A DNA stretch of 64,000 bases from Adineta ricciae (GCA_905250025.1 CAJNOJ010000043.1:372001-436000), one strand, 5' to 3'. Shown: positions 34,220 through 48,036, counted from the first letter of the stretch. The notes: generated by a model not told the origin, from the letters alone. Numbers and translations are program-made.

Positions 34220-37200
34220 TTACGATGTTAGGAGTTGAACAGTACATTTAATCACCAATGACGCACCATTATTAAGATAGAGTTTCTGTGTAAATGGTAG
34301 TGACGGTTGAGTTAAAAATTTATCTAATGGACAGGGTAGGATATCACCTAAATGGATCGATGTTGAACCGAGATTTTCTGAATACAAAAATAAATGACAA
34401 ATATTTTCTCTATATGCATACAAACGTAATACAAACCATTGGGTGAAAAAAATTCATTGTCAAAGATATTGATATGGATGATATCGTCAACTAAATTATA
34501 CAAAAGAAATTGCATAGGTGCATTCCATTTCGGTTTAGTTGTTCGTTTAGCAAATGAAGTCTTTAATGTTAATGCACCAATAGTTATTTCACAATATGGA
34601 TCAACAGAGCCTAAAATACAAACATGATCATTTTCTCGATGCAAATCTCGGATACGAACGATGTCGTTCGGCTGTAACGGGCGCTGGCACCAGATCCTGT
34701 GCTTCTTGTACCACAAGTAGAAGACGAGCAACAGCTGTTTTAGAATCACGCTTATTTTCTTTTGAATCAGAATAAGTTTTCGTATGAAACAAAAAGAATT
34801 CGCTTTACCTGTCACAGTGAACATAGCTTTATCAGCCAGAATAGACTTTTCAGCTACTTGACATTCTTCCACAGCATTATTGATGGATTTAACCCATAGA
34901 GTTCTACATGTAAACATTAGTGTTGGATCATTCGAGTGAGTTGTCTTACCGAACATTTGTTTGTTGTGTTTTAAGTTGTAATGGTTTATCATAGACTTTT
35001 GTAGTAATTGAAAATGTAAATTGATCGTGCAGTAAATCATTCGCAATAATAATATCAGTTAAAAATATCGGCTATTCACAGAGAAAGGATAATATCAGCA
35101 ACAAAAAACAATCATCATTACAAACCATTCGATAAAGTTTCAGTTGAAAATTTGTTCTTCTTTCAAATAATTGAGTTTGCCAATTACTCGATGATTTCAT
35201 TGTTGCAAATAGCAGGAAATCATTAAATAAAAATCCTAATAATTCTTTACCACTTGGTACCTAAAATTCAAGATACTAGTTTCTTGAATCCGATCATTTC
35301 ACTCTTACTTTTAAGACTAAACCATGTAAAAGTAATTGTCGTTGAATATGATATCGATTCAATGAATTAAATTTCAATAGTTCATCAAATAAATAACCAT
35401 CTGAACAATTCTCGTCACTACCAAATGTTAAATGTTGTTGTAACCAATCTAATCGTGAACTACTTTCTTGTTCACTTATCTGTTTATTGATTCGTTCGTT
35501 TAATTGACGTGCACATTCTAGCGCTTGCTTGATTGAGGCATAGTCTGCATGTTTTTCCGACGTATGCTTGAGAACTTTTTCGATTAATAGCGGATAACGT
35601 GTAACACGTTGGATTGGTTTTGTTAAAAAACCATTCAATGATAAGCCACCGGTTTTGTCCTGAAATATTTGTAATTGGGATCGAAAATGTTCATTCGAAT
35701 CACACTTTGCTTGAAACGATTTATTTGCTTGGGAACGACGACTACAATATTGAAAATAATCGTTCACCATACTGGGTAAATGTAGACACAGGATATCACC
35801 GATTTTAGTCGATTCATTGATTGTCATCGAAGCTGATGACTGAAATACGGGTGACGGTGGAGACAGGGGCTCACCCAAATGTTCCATATTTCCTTTTAAT
35901 GCTAAGTTTTGGCTTGAAGGTGATCGATTGTGATGAACACTGAAATGTTTCAAACGACGAAGAGTTGGCGAATGCAAAACTTCTGGTGTATGCGAACGAT
36001 GACGATCGGATACACTGTTTCTTGATGGTAACTAAAATGAAAATAAATTTAACGACCAATCTGGTTTTTTTGTTCAGTTACGCACTTGGACTGCTAGTTG
36101 AATATTCGATAATGATGCTGATCGTGGTGTTCTCATAATAACTCCATTTTCTGTTGATGACATATCTTCCTTATAATTGACTTGTTCCTGTAAGGCGCTG
36201 AGTAGAGTACTATTTAATGCAATTAAACTAATCCAGTTGATAAATATTTGTTCGATTTCATAATCGCTTAAAATGCGAGCATTATTTAATGGTTTTATAA
36301 AATCATTTGCAACAATGAATAAATCATCGACATAACGTTGTTCAGTTTCAATTAATTCTCGAATCGCAGATACGCGTGAAGGATCACTTGGCAGATGTTG
36401 TGGTGCAGTTGAAACTGGAAGAGAAACAATCAGTGTTATTCCTGGCGACGCCATTTTCAAAAGATTGAAATTATTTCATCATGCTACTCAACATGCGCAC
36501 AAAGATGCTGTCGAAATGAGAAACAAGTTAGACGAAAAAGATAAAGTTCATTACGAAAATGTCGGGAAAAGACGTCATCGATAGCGTCACGTTTTCTATA
36601 CGTTTACTTTCAACGCTTTCCTAACAAATCAAAGATAAGCTATATCATTTTCAAGCCGTCTACAATTACGATTGTTCACCGATCGAGTTTTCGAGATAGT
36701 CTGAATGAATGGTACCATTTGAAGAAGGATGTGTCTTTGTAGATAATTATATTTCGTATTTCTTTCGATATATGAGATAGTGATACAAAAAAAACAGAAG
36801 AGATGCGGTTTTACAGAAAAAATATTAGTGATTGATGATTACATTCACAGGAAAAGAAGGAAATTTATCACCAGGTTTCACAAATTAAAGAACCAAAAGG
36901 TATAAGCACAAAGATGATTATTGCATAAAGCATATATTTATCGAACACATGGATATAAATTGATAAGATACAAGATCAGTAAGTCGAACAAAAACACACA
37001 CTCACGGAAGAAGAAGAAGATGATGATGATGATGAAAGAGTTTTGTAAAATGATGCGAATGTATGTGGATTGAGAAAAAAAAAAGAAATACTCGTGCGTA
37101 TGCTCGATTCAAGATGAAAAAAATACATTATATCATTGTCTATACGCATTGGAATCCCATTAACATCTGATGTATTTTGTGAGTCTGATGATTAGCATTG

Positions 37201-40200
37201 TCCTAGAATATGGACGAAAATGAATTAACCAAAGAAAATATTTTGAAATGAAAAATAAAGCGTGTTGCTATTTTTCTGGCTTTTTCTAGTATCTTCCACT
37301 CGGTTAGTCTATCTAGAAAAAAAAGCTATCAAATCCACATACATCGCTTGCTGCGCACCCGTATTAATTCAATGAGAAAACTCAAATCAATATGATTATT
37401 AAAGCGACTGATTATTCGCAATTCGTCAACTTACATGGTGTCGATTCTTCCAATGGTTTAACATACGTTGATGGAACGAGACCAGTTTGATTATTATAAC
37501 GTGCTTTAAACCAACCCGTACTACCTCCTTGGTCTAAGATTTCTAGAATGGCATCAGCCGGAAAACTTAATTCATCATCTTGTTGAGCTTCATATGCAAA
37601 ATTAGCGACATAACGCGGATATTCTAATACAAAATATTGACGAACAAAATGTTGAATTATTTCCAGCAGTTACCTTGAGTATTTTGATATGTGGCAGTGG
37701 GTGTTGAGGGTGAGGATGCATTTTGTAAATGGACACAACTTGCTGGAAACCAACCAACTTGTATCGGCTGATTGGCGCCCTTTAAAATGAAACGAATAGA
37801 TAAGTGAAACATGTTTTTTGATTTGCTTACTCGAATTTCTCCTTGATACCACCCTTTATCACCTTTCTTCCTTATGTAGATGAGTTGACCTCGCTCAAAT
37901 GACAATCGATTCTCCTCTTTACTATGAAACGAGTTGATAGCTGTAACTGTTTCTTGTAATGGCTTCAACAAACGAAAATCACGCAAATATGAAAGGAAAT
38001 GTTTGTTTGATATTTACATTATCAACTTTTTGTACGTAGTTACTGGGAAAGGTTCCCACACGAGTGCCGATCTTTCCTGTCCACCAATCTCCATCACGTT
38101 GCAACACGGTAATACGTTCGTTAACATCAAAGGTTAAGTCACCTGGATCCGTTGCTTCATATGGATAAATCGATACATATACATCAGCTAAATAGAAAGA
38201 AAAAAACCTGAGATTTTGTTATTGTGATCGGCATCGAAAGGAAATGAGAAAAATTTTAGACAAAAGAATACATGCAAAATGATATTCATTCTTTAGTTCG
38301 ACTTTAACAAAGAAGCAAAAATATCAAGAGCTGTTACTTAATCAATGAAGATATCAGAATTTCTGTTGGATTTTATTTATAACAATGAGCAGAGTAAAAA
38401 GCAATAAAATTCATTTTCAACAGAAAACAGATTGCTCTGTTGATCCGTAACCATTGAAAAATGTAAGAAAAATGCGTTTTCTATCCATTGTACACTTACC
38501 AATCATCGGTATATTTGGTGCTTGACGTAAAGCTAAATATCAACTAGAATTTGACTCTCTCTGTTCCTCTTTATCATCATTTTTTTTGCGTTCGTCAGTT
38601 AGCGAAAAGAAGAAACAAAACAAGAATTACCTATACCATTACCATTCGAAGATACACCGTTGGGTGGAGCGAATGCATTCGTTGAACTTGGAGTCGTGGG
38701 TGTATTCCTAACGACGGATTCATATAGATATAATGTTTCGATGAAATAAATGCTTACATGGCGGTATTTTTATTATTTTGTATTTCGACTTCAGTTGCCG
38801 GTCGAACATAACTTCTCGGAAACCAACCGACCTAAAAATGAAAGCAATGCATTCTTTCGTTCGTGACAAAACTGATTTACTTTTCGGTTCAATTGTCCAC
38901 TGTACCAAGTGGCATCTTTTTGTTCACGAACAAGAATCATTTCACCCTTTTGAAATGATAAATGCTTATCCACTGTTTTGCCTTGATAATCTGCGACTGT
39001 CACTGCCCACGAACCAGACTAAAAATGCATCAGTGAAATCTTTATTTTATCGTTTCTCTTGTCGCCTACTATTAACTGTGAAGTTGTATCGATACTATTT
39101 TCATTGGTGGAAGATGGGGTGGAAGATCTTTATGAAAAGATAATTAGCTAGATAGAAGTATAGTAGTTTGTCGTCTCTTACGAGATGGGTTCAGCGTATG
39201 CACTTGGAAAGAATCCTTCTTTACCATTACCAGTTCTTCCGAAGAGCCAATTTTCGTCTTGTTGTTGTGTTGGATCGACCTGAAACGAAACGACAATGGC
39301 TCTTGTTACAGTTTGTTAACATTCATAATGAACGTGCGCAAGAAGAAGATAAATAGAAAGATAAACATGCTCTAAAAATATGAACGTGCGAAAGTCCGTA
39401 GAGGGTAAGGAAAACTTGCCTCCGAGGGTTTTTTCTAAAAATCATCTCGTTGATTCGCTAAGGAAAACGCAGATCTGAACGAACTTACCGTTATAATATC
39501 TCCAGCAGTGACTGCAATTTCATCGGATCGTTCCGGCACATAATCGTACAATGCACGATATTGAATTGTACCTAAAGGCAACTCAGACAATCATTTGATC
39601 TTGTCGACCAAGAGCGTCTCACCAGTTGATGCATTCCCATTTTTCGTTGATGGTGGTTGTGGCCACTCATTTGCTGTAGTGCCAAATGGTGAGTTCGTAG
39701 TACTAAATGCGTCCCAAGCCGCTCCATTATTATTTGTTGCGTTTGCACTGCCCCATGGATCAGCCACTGATGCTTGCTTTCCGTTGGTTTTCGGCAGGGA
39801 TTTTGGCGCCTGTGATGCAAACTCTGGCTTGGTAAGAAATGGATCATTTGGCGATACACCATTCGTAGGTGACTGAAACCAAACATTGTTTGTTTCGGTC
39901 GTACTAGGTGAACCTAGATCAGATTGAGAAGCAAATGGATCCACTGTTTGGAACGGATCGACATCAAGAGCTGATGGAGAAGCAATAGGAATCGAGGAGG
40001 GTAAAGGATTGTAATCATTCGAAGCATGAAATTGATCGTAATTAGCTGAGAAAAAAAACGAAGCAAGATAGGTTAGCGCGAAGAGAATACATAGAAATAG
40101 GTGTACCGAGAGCTGTTGTAGGCATGGTTGTACTGGAAAAGAAAGAATGATAGATCGACATCAAGATAATTCTCAATGATTACTTCGCTGATGGTTTTGG

Positions 40201-42642
40201 ATTTCGAGCACTTTGTTCAAGTTGACTCAATTGAAGGCGAAGTTGCTAACGTTCACAGCAAGCAAGTATGATAAATATTTTGTTTTCGAAATGCAAACTA
40301 ACCTCCATTTGATTTTGATATTGTTTACATTGATGATTCATGGTTGCGATTTGTTCATCCAATCGAACGTTTTCTTGTTTCATATTGTCGAGTTGTAATT
40401 GAGCGAATCTCAGTTGGTCCGATTCTCGACTTCCGGTACCTGAACATTGAAAATCAAAATAAGTGCATACTACATTTGTTTTCTTTGTCTTCGTACTAAA
40501 TTCTTTCGACTGGTTCAAATGTTGCAATGACGAAGTGATCGATTCTTTTTCAGTTTGTATTCGATGTAGCTTCATCATCGTCTCTTTTTTTTGTTGCTCA
40601 ACGTTTTCGAGAAGATTTTTGTCTTGCAGGGCACGTCGTTGAATATCATCGATCGATTGATCCATTGTTTGAATATTCGTATTGGTTTGATTGATTTTGG
40701 TCTGACGTGCTTGTATAGTATCGCCCATACTTTGCAATTCCAATTCAAGAGCTTTACCACGTGATTTGACATCATTGATTTGCTCGAGAAGACGAGACTT
40801 TTGTGCTGATAGTTCTTGTAAACGTTGACGTTCCCATTCCAGACGACTTTTCCTTTCCATTTCTTTTCTTGCTGCCTGAAATAATCGGCTTCATTCAGAT
40901 AATTGCAATAGACTCATGCACTTACTTCCCGTTGTTCGAATAGTTTTCTTCGTTCTTCTTCTCTTTGCTGTTCGATCTGTTGTTGACGTGCTAATTGTCG
41001 TTCAAATTCTAATTGTTTTTTACGCTCTTGTTCTTCTTTTTGCTTTTGTAAATCTAATTCACGTTTGCGTTCTACAAAAACATTAGTTATTCACATAGAT
41101 TTTTGCCAGAACTAAAAAGTGAGCTCTTACCGCGCTCTTCACGGCATTTCTGTTCACGTTCTTCCTGTTCACGTAACATTTGTCGACGTCGTTCTATTTC
41201 TTTGAATCCATCCTGAACACGAAATCAAATTGACAATTGTACAGACTGCCTCAGGAGAAAGAAGATCAACACACCTCATAATTTTTCTGTCGTTTCTCTT
41301 CATAAGTTACAATACTATTCCTTCGCTCAGTCTCTGAGTTCTCGCTTGTGTGATTTTCCGTCGAAATATGCGACGAAAATGCATCTCTCAAATCTTGATG
41401 AGGAGTGGCAAAGGCTGGGCTGACAGTCTGCCTTGCCAATGAGCCAGTCTGATCGCGTAGCATCGTGTTTCCTTGTAACCATTCGTCTGGTAAACGTGTA
41501 GGTAGTGTTTGACCAGCACGTACAATGTCACAACAATGCATTGCAACGACAAACTCATCAGGTGTCAAACGACCGTCTTTATCAATATCAGCTAAATTCC
41601 TAGAAAATCATTGCATTAAAAATTGTATTGTCCAAAAAGATTGAAATACTTACCAAATTTGATGCAGATACGTTTGTGATAAACCTGTTTGTTGGAGAAT
41701 GTTTTTTGCTTGTGAACCAGTCATAAATCCATTGGTTTTGGTTACATCGACTAATGAATGAAATTGCTGTAGATATTTTGATCGACTAGCTGGAGTCAAT
41801 GGAGAAGGTGGGATGATTGCTGGTTTCAACAAATGACTTGCAGCTAGTGGTTGACCAGGTGCTAAATAGAAAGAAGATGATCAGTCAATGAAATGGAAAG
41901 ACACAATAAGATGAAGCATTCATTATTGGGGTTAACAAAGGTGTACAATACAGATCGATCTTACCAGTCCAGATATTTACTGGTGGCCCTTCAATATGAA
42001 TAGTTTAATGTCAAAATAGTATTTGTAGTTATAGGTCATCTGTGTCAAATAGTGGAATACTTACGAGTGATGGATGTTGGAAATGCGGGTGTGAACGGTA
42101 GGGCACTATTTGCAGTTATGATTATGGCGTCAGAAAGAAGCGTCGGGGGTAGTGTTGCTGGCAGTGGAACTTTTTTCTGAACCTTAAATGAAAATGGAAC
42201 AATTTTCGATGGAAATATCCAGCTTTATTTTACTTGTGAAGCAATTAAATGACAAGCAATAGTAAATTCTCGTTTATCTAACCGGCCATCCGCGGTTATA
42301 TCCGAAAGATCCCTAGTAAAAAGACAGAGAATTGAGTGATCATTTTCACGAGGATGAAAAGATAGATTTACCATATTTTACGAAGAACATCAGCGGGTAA
42401 ACCTGATTGAACAAAGAACGAGCGTGCCTGTTCACCTTGAAGAATCAGTGATTAGTTGTTCTATCATTTTATCATCTTTCAAATCATACCCGTTACATAA
42501 CCTTGGATCGGATTACATTGTTGAAAGTACGAATCGTACTTTGTTCGATCGTCGGCACTGATTCTCCAATCACCTGGAATATACATAGATATTTTCGAAA
42601 TTTACAGATGTATATCTTGTCATATGTCTTCATACCTGCCAT
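34220..42642 (-). CDS. ITSN1: Intersectin, long form (EH-EH-coiled coil-5xSH3-DH-PH-C2)
   Basis: A scaffold and Cdc42 exchange factor of clathrin-mediated endocytosis. The start is a three-codon exon (MAG) at 42642, joined in phase to EH1 (FVQSGLPADVLRKIW, then DLSDITADGRLDKREF near 42240-42580). EH2 lies at 41280-41830 with its EF-hand loop DIDKDGRLTPDEF. A long coiled coil fills 40250-41210. Asp-Pro-Phe/Asn-Pro-Phe style linkers lie at 39600-40000. Five SH3 domains follow at about 39180-39570, 38780-39005, 38020-38190, 37700-37980 and 37440-37670. A roughly 1-kb intron leads to the DH domain (RELIETEQRYVDDL near 36340), then PH and a C2 domain (34250-34680) to the stop at 34220. The DH-PH-C2 part could have its own promoter, because that intron is unusually long here. 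The symbol marks the family, not a one-to-one orthologue. Confidence 0.9.
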
Positions 42643-43274
42643 ACAGAATGGATTTTTGTCTTATCTCATCGTAGAAAGAAAAAGAAACTCGAAAAGAAAC
42701 ACTAACGTCAGGTTAAAATCTATAACATCGAGATAGTTTATCGAGTTACTTTGGAAGAAAGGGAGGAAAGAAAAATAAACAACAAATCGCTTGTTCACCT
42801 TGCAATAAAAGACGTACATATACACATATTGAAGAAGAAGAAATGTAAAGAATAAGAATAAGACGAATCGATCGTTTAACCATTGGTATGTCGGAGGTAG
42901 GTAATTTAAGGAAAAAAAATATGGCTCGATTTGTAGATGTCACTCGCGCACATTAGGATAATATTGCTTATTTCATTTCTTATGCTATAAACCTGTGATT
43001 AGATTAGATCAGTTTTCATCCGTCATTATATTCAGTACACGCCCTGCTAAACTTACACGGTTTAACGGTATTTTAACTCAAAAGAATGGGCCGTTTCAAA
43101 ATAAGAAATTTACGCTCAAAACTCGTCGACCGTGTTCTTCTTATATCTACAGTATAATCGTATTCAATCGTAAAAGCTGTTTATTTTTTTAGTTGTTGAA
43201 GAGTGCCGAGAAAAATTTTAAGACCAAACGATACATTTTTTTTTCTTTACTGAGGATTTTACGCAAAAGTTTAT
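42643..43274. other. Divergent promoter region, intersectin / ART-LRR
   Basis: About 0.6 kb between two gene starts pointing away from each other. AT-rich with poly-T tracts; a CTGAG acceptor-like site lies about 23 bases before the next ATG. No gene seen. Confidence 0.45.
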
Positions 43275-46200
43275 ATGAGCGAACAAGAAGAAATCATAGC
43301 AGATCGTGAATCGCGCATAGCTGATATTGAACATGAGCCTCACGATTTCCTTTCACCGATCAGTGGCTACGAGTCTATGCCACTTGTTACGTTAGAAATA
43401 GCGGCGGATGAATTGATCGGCTTTATTCCAACGATCCACAACTATGTTTCGATTGCCAAGCAGAGATATCAACACTCTCCGAATGATCTAACAAATGATG
43501 AAGCTGCCGCCATTACACTTTATTCCATGGGATGGAAACCACGTGACCAATGCTTGTACTATGTATTAAACAGTACTCTGCGTTCGTCAAATCGAGAACA
43601 ACTAAAACCATGGAATTCCTATTTGCGGCTTTTTCTCAATGGACTATTTCGACTACAAAATATATCCAAGACTGTTTACCGGTGTGTCAATAAGGATTTG
43701 AGTCATAAGTATCCTATGGGCAAAATAATTGTTTGGTGGGGATTTTCTTTATGTACAACAGTGTTGAACACTTTCCAGTCAGAGCACTATTTGAATCCGT
43801 CTCGTCCAAGAACATTATTTATCATCGAATCTCATTCAGGAAAAGATATTCGTCAACATTCATTTTTTCCGTCAATAGACGAATTACTTCTTATGGCTGG
43901 TACATCATTTCAAGTGATCGATTATTTACATCAAGGAAATCTTCATATCATCCATCTCAAAGAAATCGACCCGATCTATCCATTGTTACAACCTGTACCT
44001 ATACTTAGCATTCCGAGATCAACTATTTTACTCGCGCCGGACAAGAGTATTCAACTTTTATCTGTCACTGCTCGACCTGCTGAACCAATGTCAACGCACT
44101 CCGAGATGGAACTGAGATTAAGAAATCCAATGCAGAACGTAAGATCATTTTCCTTGCAGCCAACAACTGTTCTATCGGAATCAGCAAATCGAACATCATC
44201 ATCATTGCAGTTTCGTAACCCAAGATTAGAAAGAATTATTAGTGCAAAACCAAATAAGTCCCATCTATCTCTAAGTTCCATGGAACTTATTGATCAAGAT
44301 ATGGAAATCATAGCTTGTTGTTTATCACGAGATGATACAGTAAAATTGTCTTAATTTCTAAAAATCAGTTTTGACCATACGAATATAAATCTAGAAACTT
44401 ATTTCGCTCAATTTGGAAAACAATCGAGCTGGAGGCAGCGGTACAAAATATTTGAGCCATGCATTAATACAAAATAAAGTAATTGGAAATACAGCATTTA
44501 ACTATTATATTACCTTATTGTTTACTACTGTCTAGGTGCTCACTACACTCAACCTTAAAAACAATCACATTGATATTCAAGGAATCGAACAATTGAGTTA
44601 TGCTTTGAAACAGAATACCGTATAATCTACATAGTTTTTTCTTTATAAATTCATATTCCTTTGTTGACTTCAGGCATTGACAATGCTTGATCTTTCCCGA
44701 AATCAAATCGGCGATAATGGCGTGCAATGTTTAAGTTATGCACTTAAACATAATGCGGTAAGAGTCATATAATCTTTGTTGTTCTTCGGAATGGCCGTTT
44801 CTTCTTCCAATATAGACACTAATGTTCCTCAGTTTAACGGATAACGATATCGGAGTTCAAGGGGCACAATGTTTAAGTGAAGCATTACAACAAAACACAG
44901 TAAGCAAAGAAATCTATTAGCGGGATCCTCTATTCATATTCATTCTTGTAGACTTTGATCTCGCTTTCTCTTGAACACAATCATATTGGTCATGAGGGAG
45001 TGTCATATCTTGCTAAAGCTTTACTAATCAACGCTGTGAGATTACCGAACTCAAAGAAGACTTTTGATTATTCTTTGTTCTCCAATTCAGACACTTATGT
45101 CCTGTAATTTAAAACAAAATCAGATCAAAGATGAAGGCATTCAAAATTTAAGTCATACATTGAGACAAAACTCGGCAAGTGAAATCAGTTTATTATGTTT
45201 CTCCCAGAGTTAACATGTGTTGTAGACGCTGAAAATATTAAATCTAGAAAATAATCAGATTACCAGTGAAGGAATCGAACAGTTCAGTGGCGTTCTGCGT
45301 CTTAATACAGTAAATAAAGCAAGGTTTATTCCAACGCTCCAGCATTTTCGTCTATGTAGGCTCTCTCCGAACTCTATCTTGATTTCAATAAAGTCAAAAA
45401 CGAAGGTGCCAAATACCTCAGTATTGTTCTAAGACAAAACAAGGTAATGATCACTTGATTTTCCTTTTCTTTGCTAACACTCCTGCCTGTTGAACGAGAT
45501 AGACGCTTGCCATACTTAGCCTTGCATCAAATGAAATCAAAGAAACGGGTGCATTGTATCTTGGTGAAGCTTTAAGATTCAATTCGGTAAACATCTCATA
45601 CTGTTATCGTGGCATTTGTTTCTATTCGATGTAGATACTTACTGTACTCAATCTTTCTTCGAATCAAATTGGAGAAATCGGAGCGCAATGCTTGAAGGAT
45701 GCTTTGAAGCACAACAACGTAAGAACGGAGAGGTGTTTTCGATCCCTAAGCCATTTAGATTGTCTTCTTTCATAGGCACTTACTACATTGAATCTGGAAA
45801 ATAATCAAATTGGTAGTGGCGGATATGACACTTGCCGAAATAATCGAGTAAAGCGAATGGATATTTTTGTCTCGACAATTTTTTAGCTGCATAATGTAGA
45901 ATCGTGCTACATCGAATTTGGATTGCTCCCAAATTCCGGATGAAGGAATTAAACATCTTAGCGATGCATTACGATGCAACAGTGTAATCGAGAAACAAAC
46001 TTTATTCTTGTGGTAATCCCATTGACATGCTTTTAGACACTTCAGACACTCATATTAACTTCGAATGAAATCGGAAATACTGGTGTTGAACATTTAAGTT
46101 ATGGATTGCAATACAATTCAGTAAGAGAATACAATATTGAAGTTTGTTAACTAGATTTCATCCAACCTCATAGTCGCTCACTACACTAGTTTTGGCTTTT

Positions 46201-46864
46201 AATCGAATACAACATGAAGGAGCACAGTATCTACGCGATGCTTTACTGAAGAATCAAGTATGAAAATAAGTCAGACTAGTTCGTTTCGTCTCATCGAAGT
46301 GTTTTCCTTAGACTCTTCGCGTACTTGATCTTGGATACAATGATATTAATGAGCGAGGTATACAATATCTTAATGGTGCGTTACAACAAAACAAAGTGAG
46401 CTAAATTTTCTTTCCATTTATTCCTAATCTGTCTTTGATCGCTTCGATATAGACACTTACTATGCTCAATCTTTGTTGTAATCACATTGACGATAAAGGT
46501 GTCCAATATCTCTGTGACGCATTGCGTAATAATAAGGTTTGGATAGACTTTTGTGATCTAATTTAGTCGTCTGATATACTTTCAATAGACTTTGACAAAT
46601 CTTAATCTAGCAAGCAATAATATTGGTGAGAAAGGTGTGAAACTGTTACGCGACGCCTTGCAATACAATTCCGTAAGTTGATATACTGAATATCTGCTCA
46701 CTGAGATCGATTGTTTTACGTATTTTCAGACACTCATCACTCTCAACCTCGAAAATAATCTAATCGACAATAAATCAGAACAGTATCTGCTGGAATTGAA
46801 GAAAATAAACAAAAAAATGAACATTTCTTGGTTATCAAGTGAACTTATTCATTTCTCGAAATAG
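43275..46864 (+). CDS. Mono-ADP-ribosyltransferase fused to 18 leucine-rich repeats
   Basis: Exon 1 (43275-44339, 355 codons) holds an R-S-E type ADP-ribosyltransferase domain. Arg136 lies in VYRCVN, the Ser158 strand is VWWGFSLCT, and the NAD-pocket strand is RTLFIIESHSGKDIRQHS. The catalytic Glu203 lies in SIDELLLM. The first Glu of the ExE pair is Ile201, so arginine transfer may be lost or changed. Eighteen exons follow, nearly all exactly 84 nt and phase 0. Each encodes one ribonuclease-inhibitor/NLRC3-type repeat (TLxxLNLxxNxIxxxGxxxL). One repeat near 45778-45849 is 24 codons, and the last exon adds a polar tail to TAG 46864. One intron, near 45178, uses a GC donor. There is no signal peptide or membrane segment, so it is probably cytosolic. 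The target is unknown. Confidence 0.88.
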
Positions 46865-46982
46865 CAAATCATCATCAACACCGTTTGATGCTGAATATTC
46901 TTCCTTTTCGAACGTAGTAGATAGAATCCCTACGTGTTGTTTTCCAATTGATGCAATTTTATTGAATAGAAAAAAAGATAAA

Positions 46983-47437
46983 TTAAAAAAACTTCATTGA
47001 CACAGTCGTAATCAAAGCAAACAATATGATATTTGTCGATGTTATTTTGTTGCTGTGATTGCACAGATCTTTCTGACAGCACCATTGACCTTTGCCAAAC
47101 ACATGAACTGGATCACAGTTTTTCGATATACCACGATTTACAGCGATTCCAGCGTGAATTTTCTAGATTTTATCCAAGATTATGATCAGATACTAATGAA
47201 ATAGAAGAAGATTGACGTACTGTGCAATAGTAACCTTCACTATCAGGCTTTTCTTCTATCTTCATATCGCCTTCATTGAAAGGATCACTGCAAACTGTAC
47301 ATGAGTAGCATTTTAAACCATCGTTCAATGGAAGAAAAACTAAAGCAATCATGAAAGTGATTTCGTTCGTATTTCGAAGGAAACTCACTGCATAGAACGA
47401 GGCAAACAAGGATGACAGAACGAGAGACCATGATCAT
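46983..47437 (-). CDS. Ly6/uPAR-like three-finger protein, probably GPI-anchored
   Basis: Three exons join in frame. A signal peptide (MIMVSRSVILVCLVLC) is followed by LKCYSCTVCSDPF. After an intron near 47155-47218 comes NCDPVHVFGKGQWCCQKDLC, whose closing CC...DLCN is the hallmark of the Ly6/uPAR fold. The chain ends in a hydrophobic helix (NIILFALITTVSMKFF), which fits a GPI-attachment signal. About 120 residues, eight or more cysteines in the expected order. Such proteins sit on the outer membrane face and modulate receptors, complement or adhesion; its partner is unknown. Start alternatives are M1 at 47437 or M3 at 47431. Confidence 0.8.
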
Positions 47438-48036
47438 GTTATGTATAGAAAATATCTCACTCCATCAGTTTTTACCAGATTATTTATATCCGCGATACGA
47501 TCTTTACCATTAAGTAGCAGAACATATTTGCTCTGTCACCGATATAAGAAATTGAAATCGAATATGCTCGGAAGGCAACTCAAGTGATTCTGCATTATTT
47601 CCCACTATTTGTCTTGAAACGTAATATGTCGACCTATAGACTATAGCTTTGAAGAAGCTTTTTTTCTCAGTACAGTGTACAAATATTTGTGTTTATTCAT
47701 CACCAGCTTGAGAATATTAAAAGCAAACATAGCTCAAGCATAGATGTCGTTCGTGCGAGCTCGTTTGCATAAATATTACGTTGAATAAACTGGAGTCTTA
47801 AAGTTGAAAATTAAAATTCTTTTCTTCGATTTTCTCACATATTTTTTAAGGTTCAAACTCTGTAAAACAGTAGAACCATATCTGAACGATCCGAAAAAGC
47901 GAATCATATGGTCACTCTGCTCAACGATGCTCATTGGATGAAATTGTACTGAACAATATTTGCTGTGTCTCAATGACGTTTTGACATCCACATCTGCGCG
48001 TAATGCTCAGAAGTTGTCCTTTTCGTTGCGTTTAGG

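Noticed and set aside
37009..37034. GAA/GAT triplet run
   Set aside because: Simple repeat inside the long intersectin intron; no sign of function.
47776..47991. Minus-strand frame with a KYCSVQFHP motif, like the end of a glutamine amidotransferase (CAD-type)
   Set aside because: Only one short motif fits, the catalytic Glu after HP is absent and nothing else of the enzyme is nearby. It may be a relic but is too weak to annotate.
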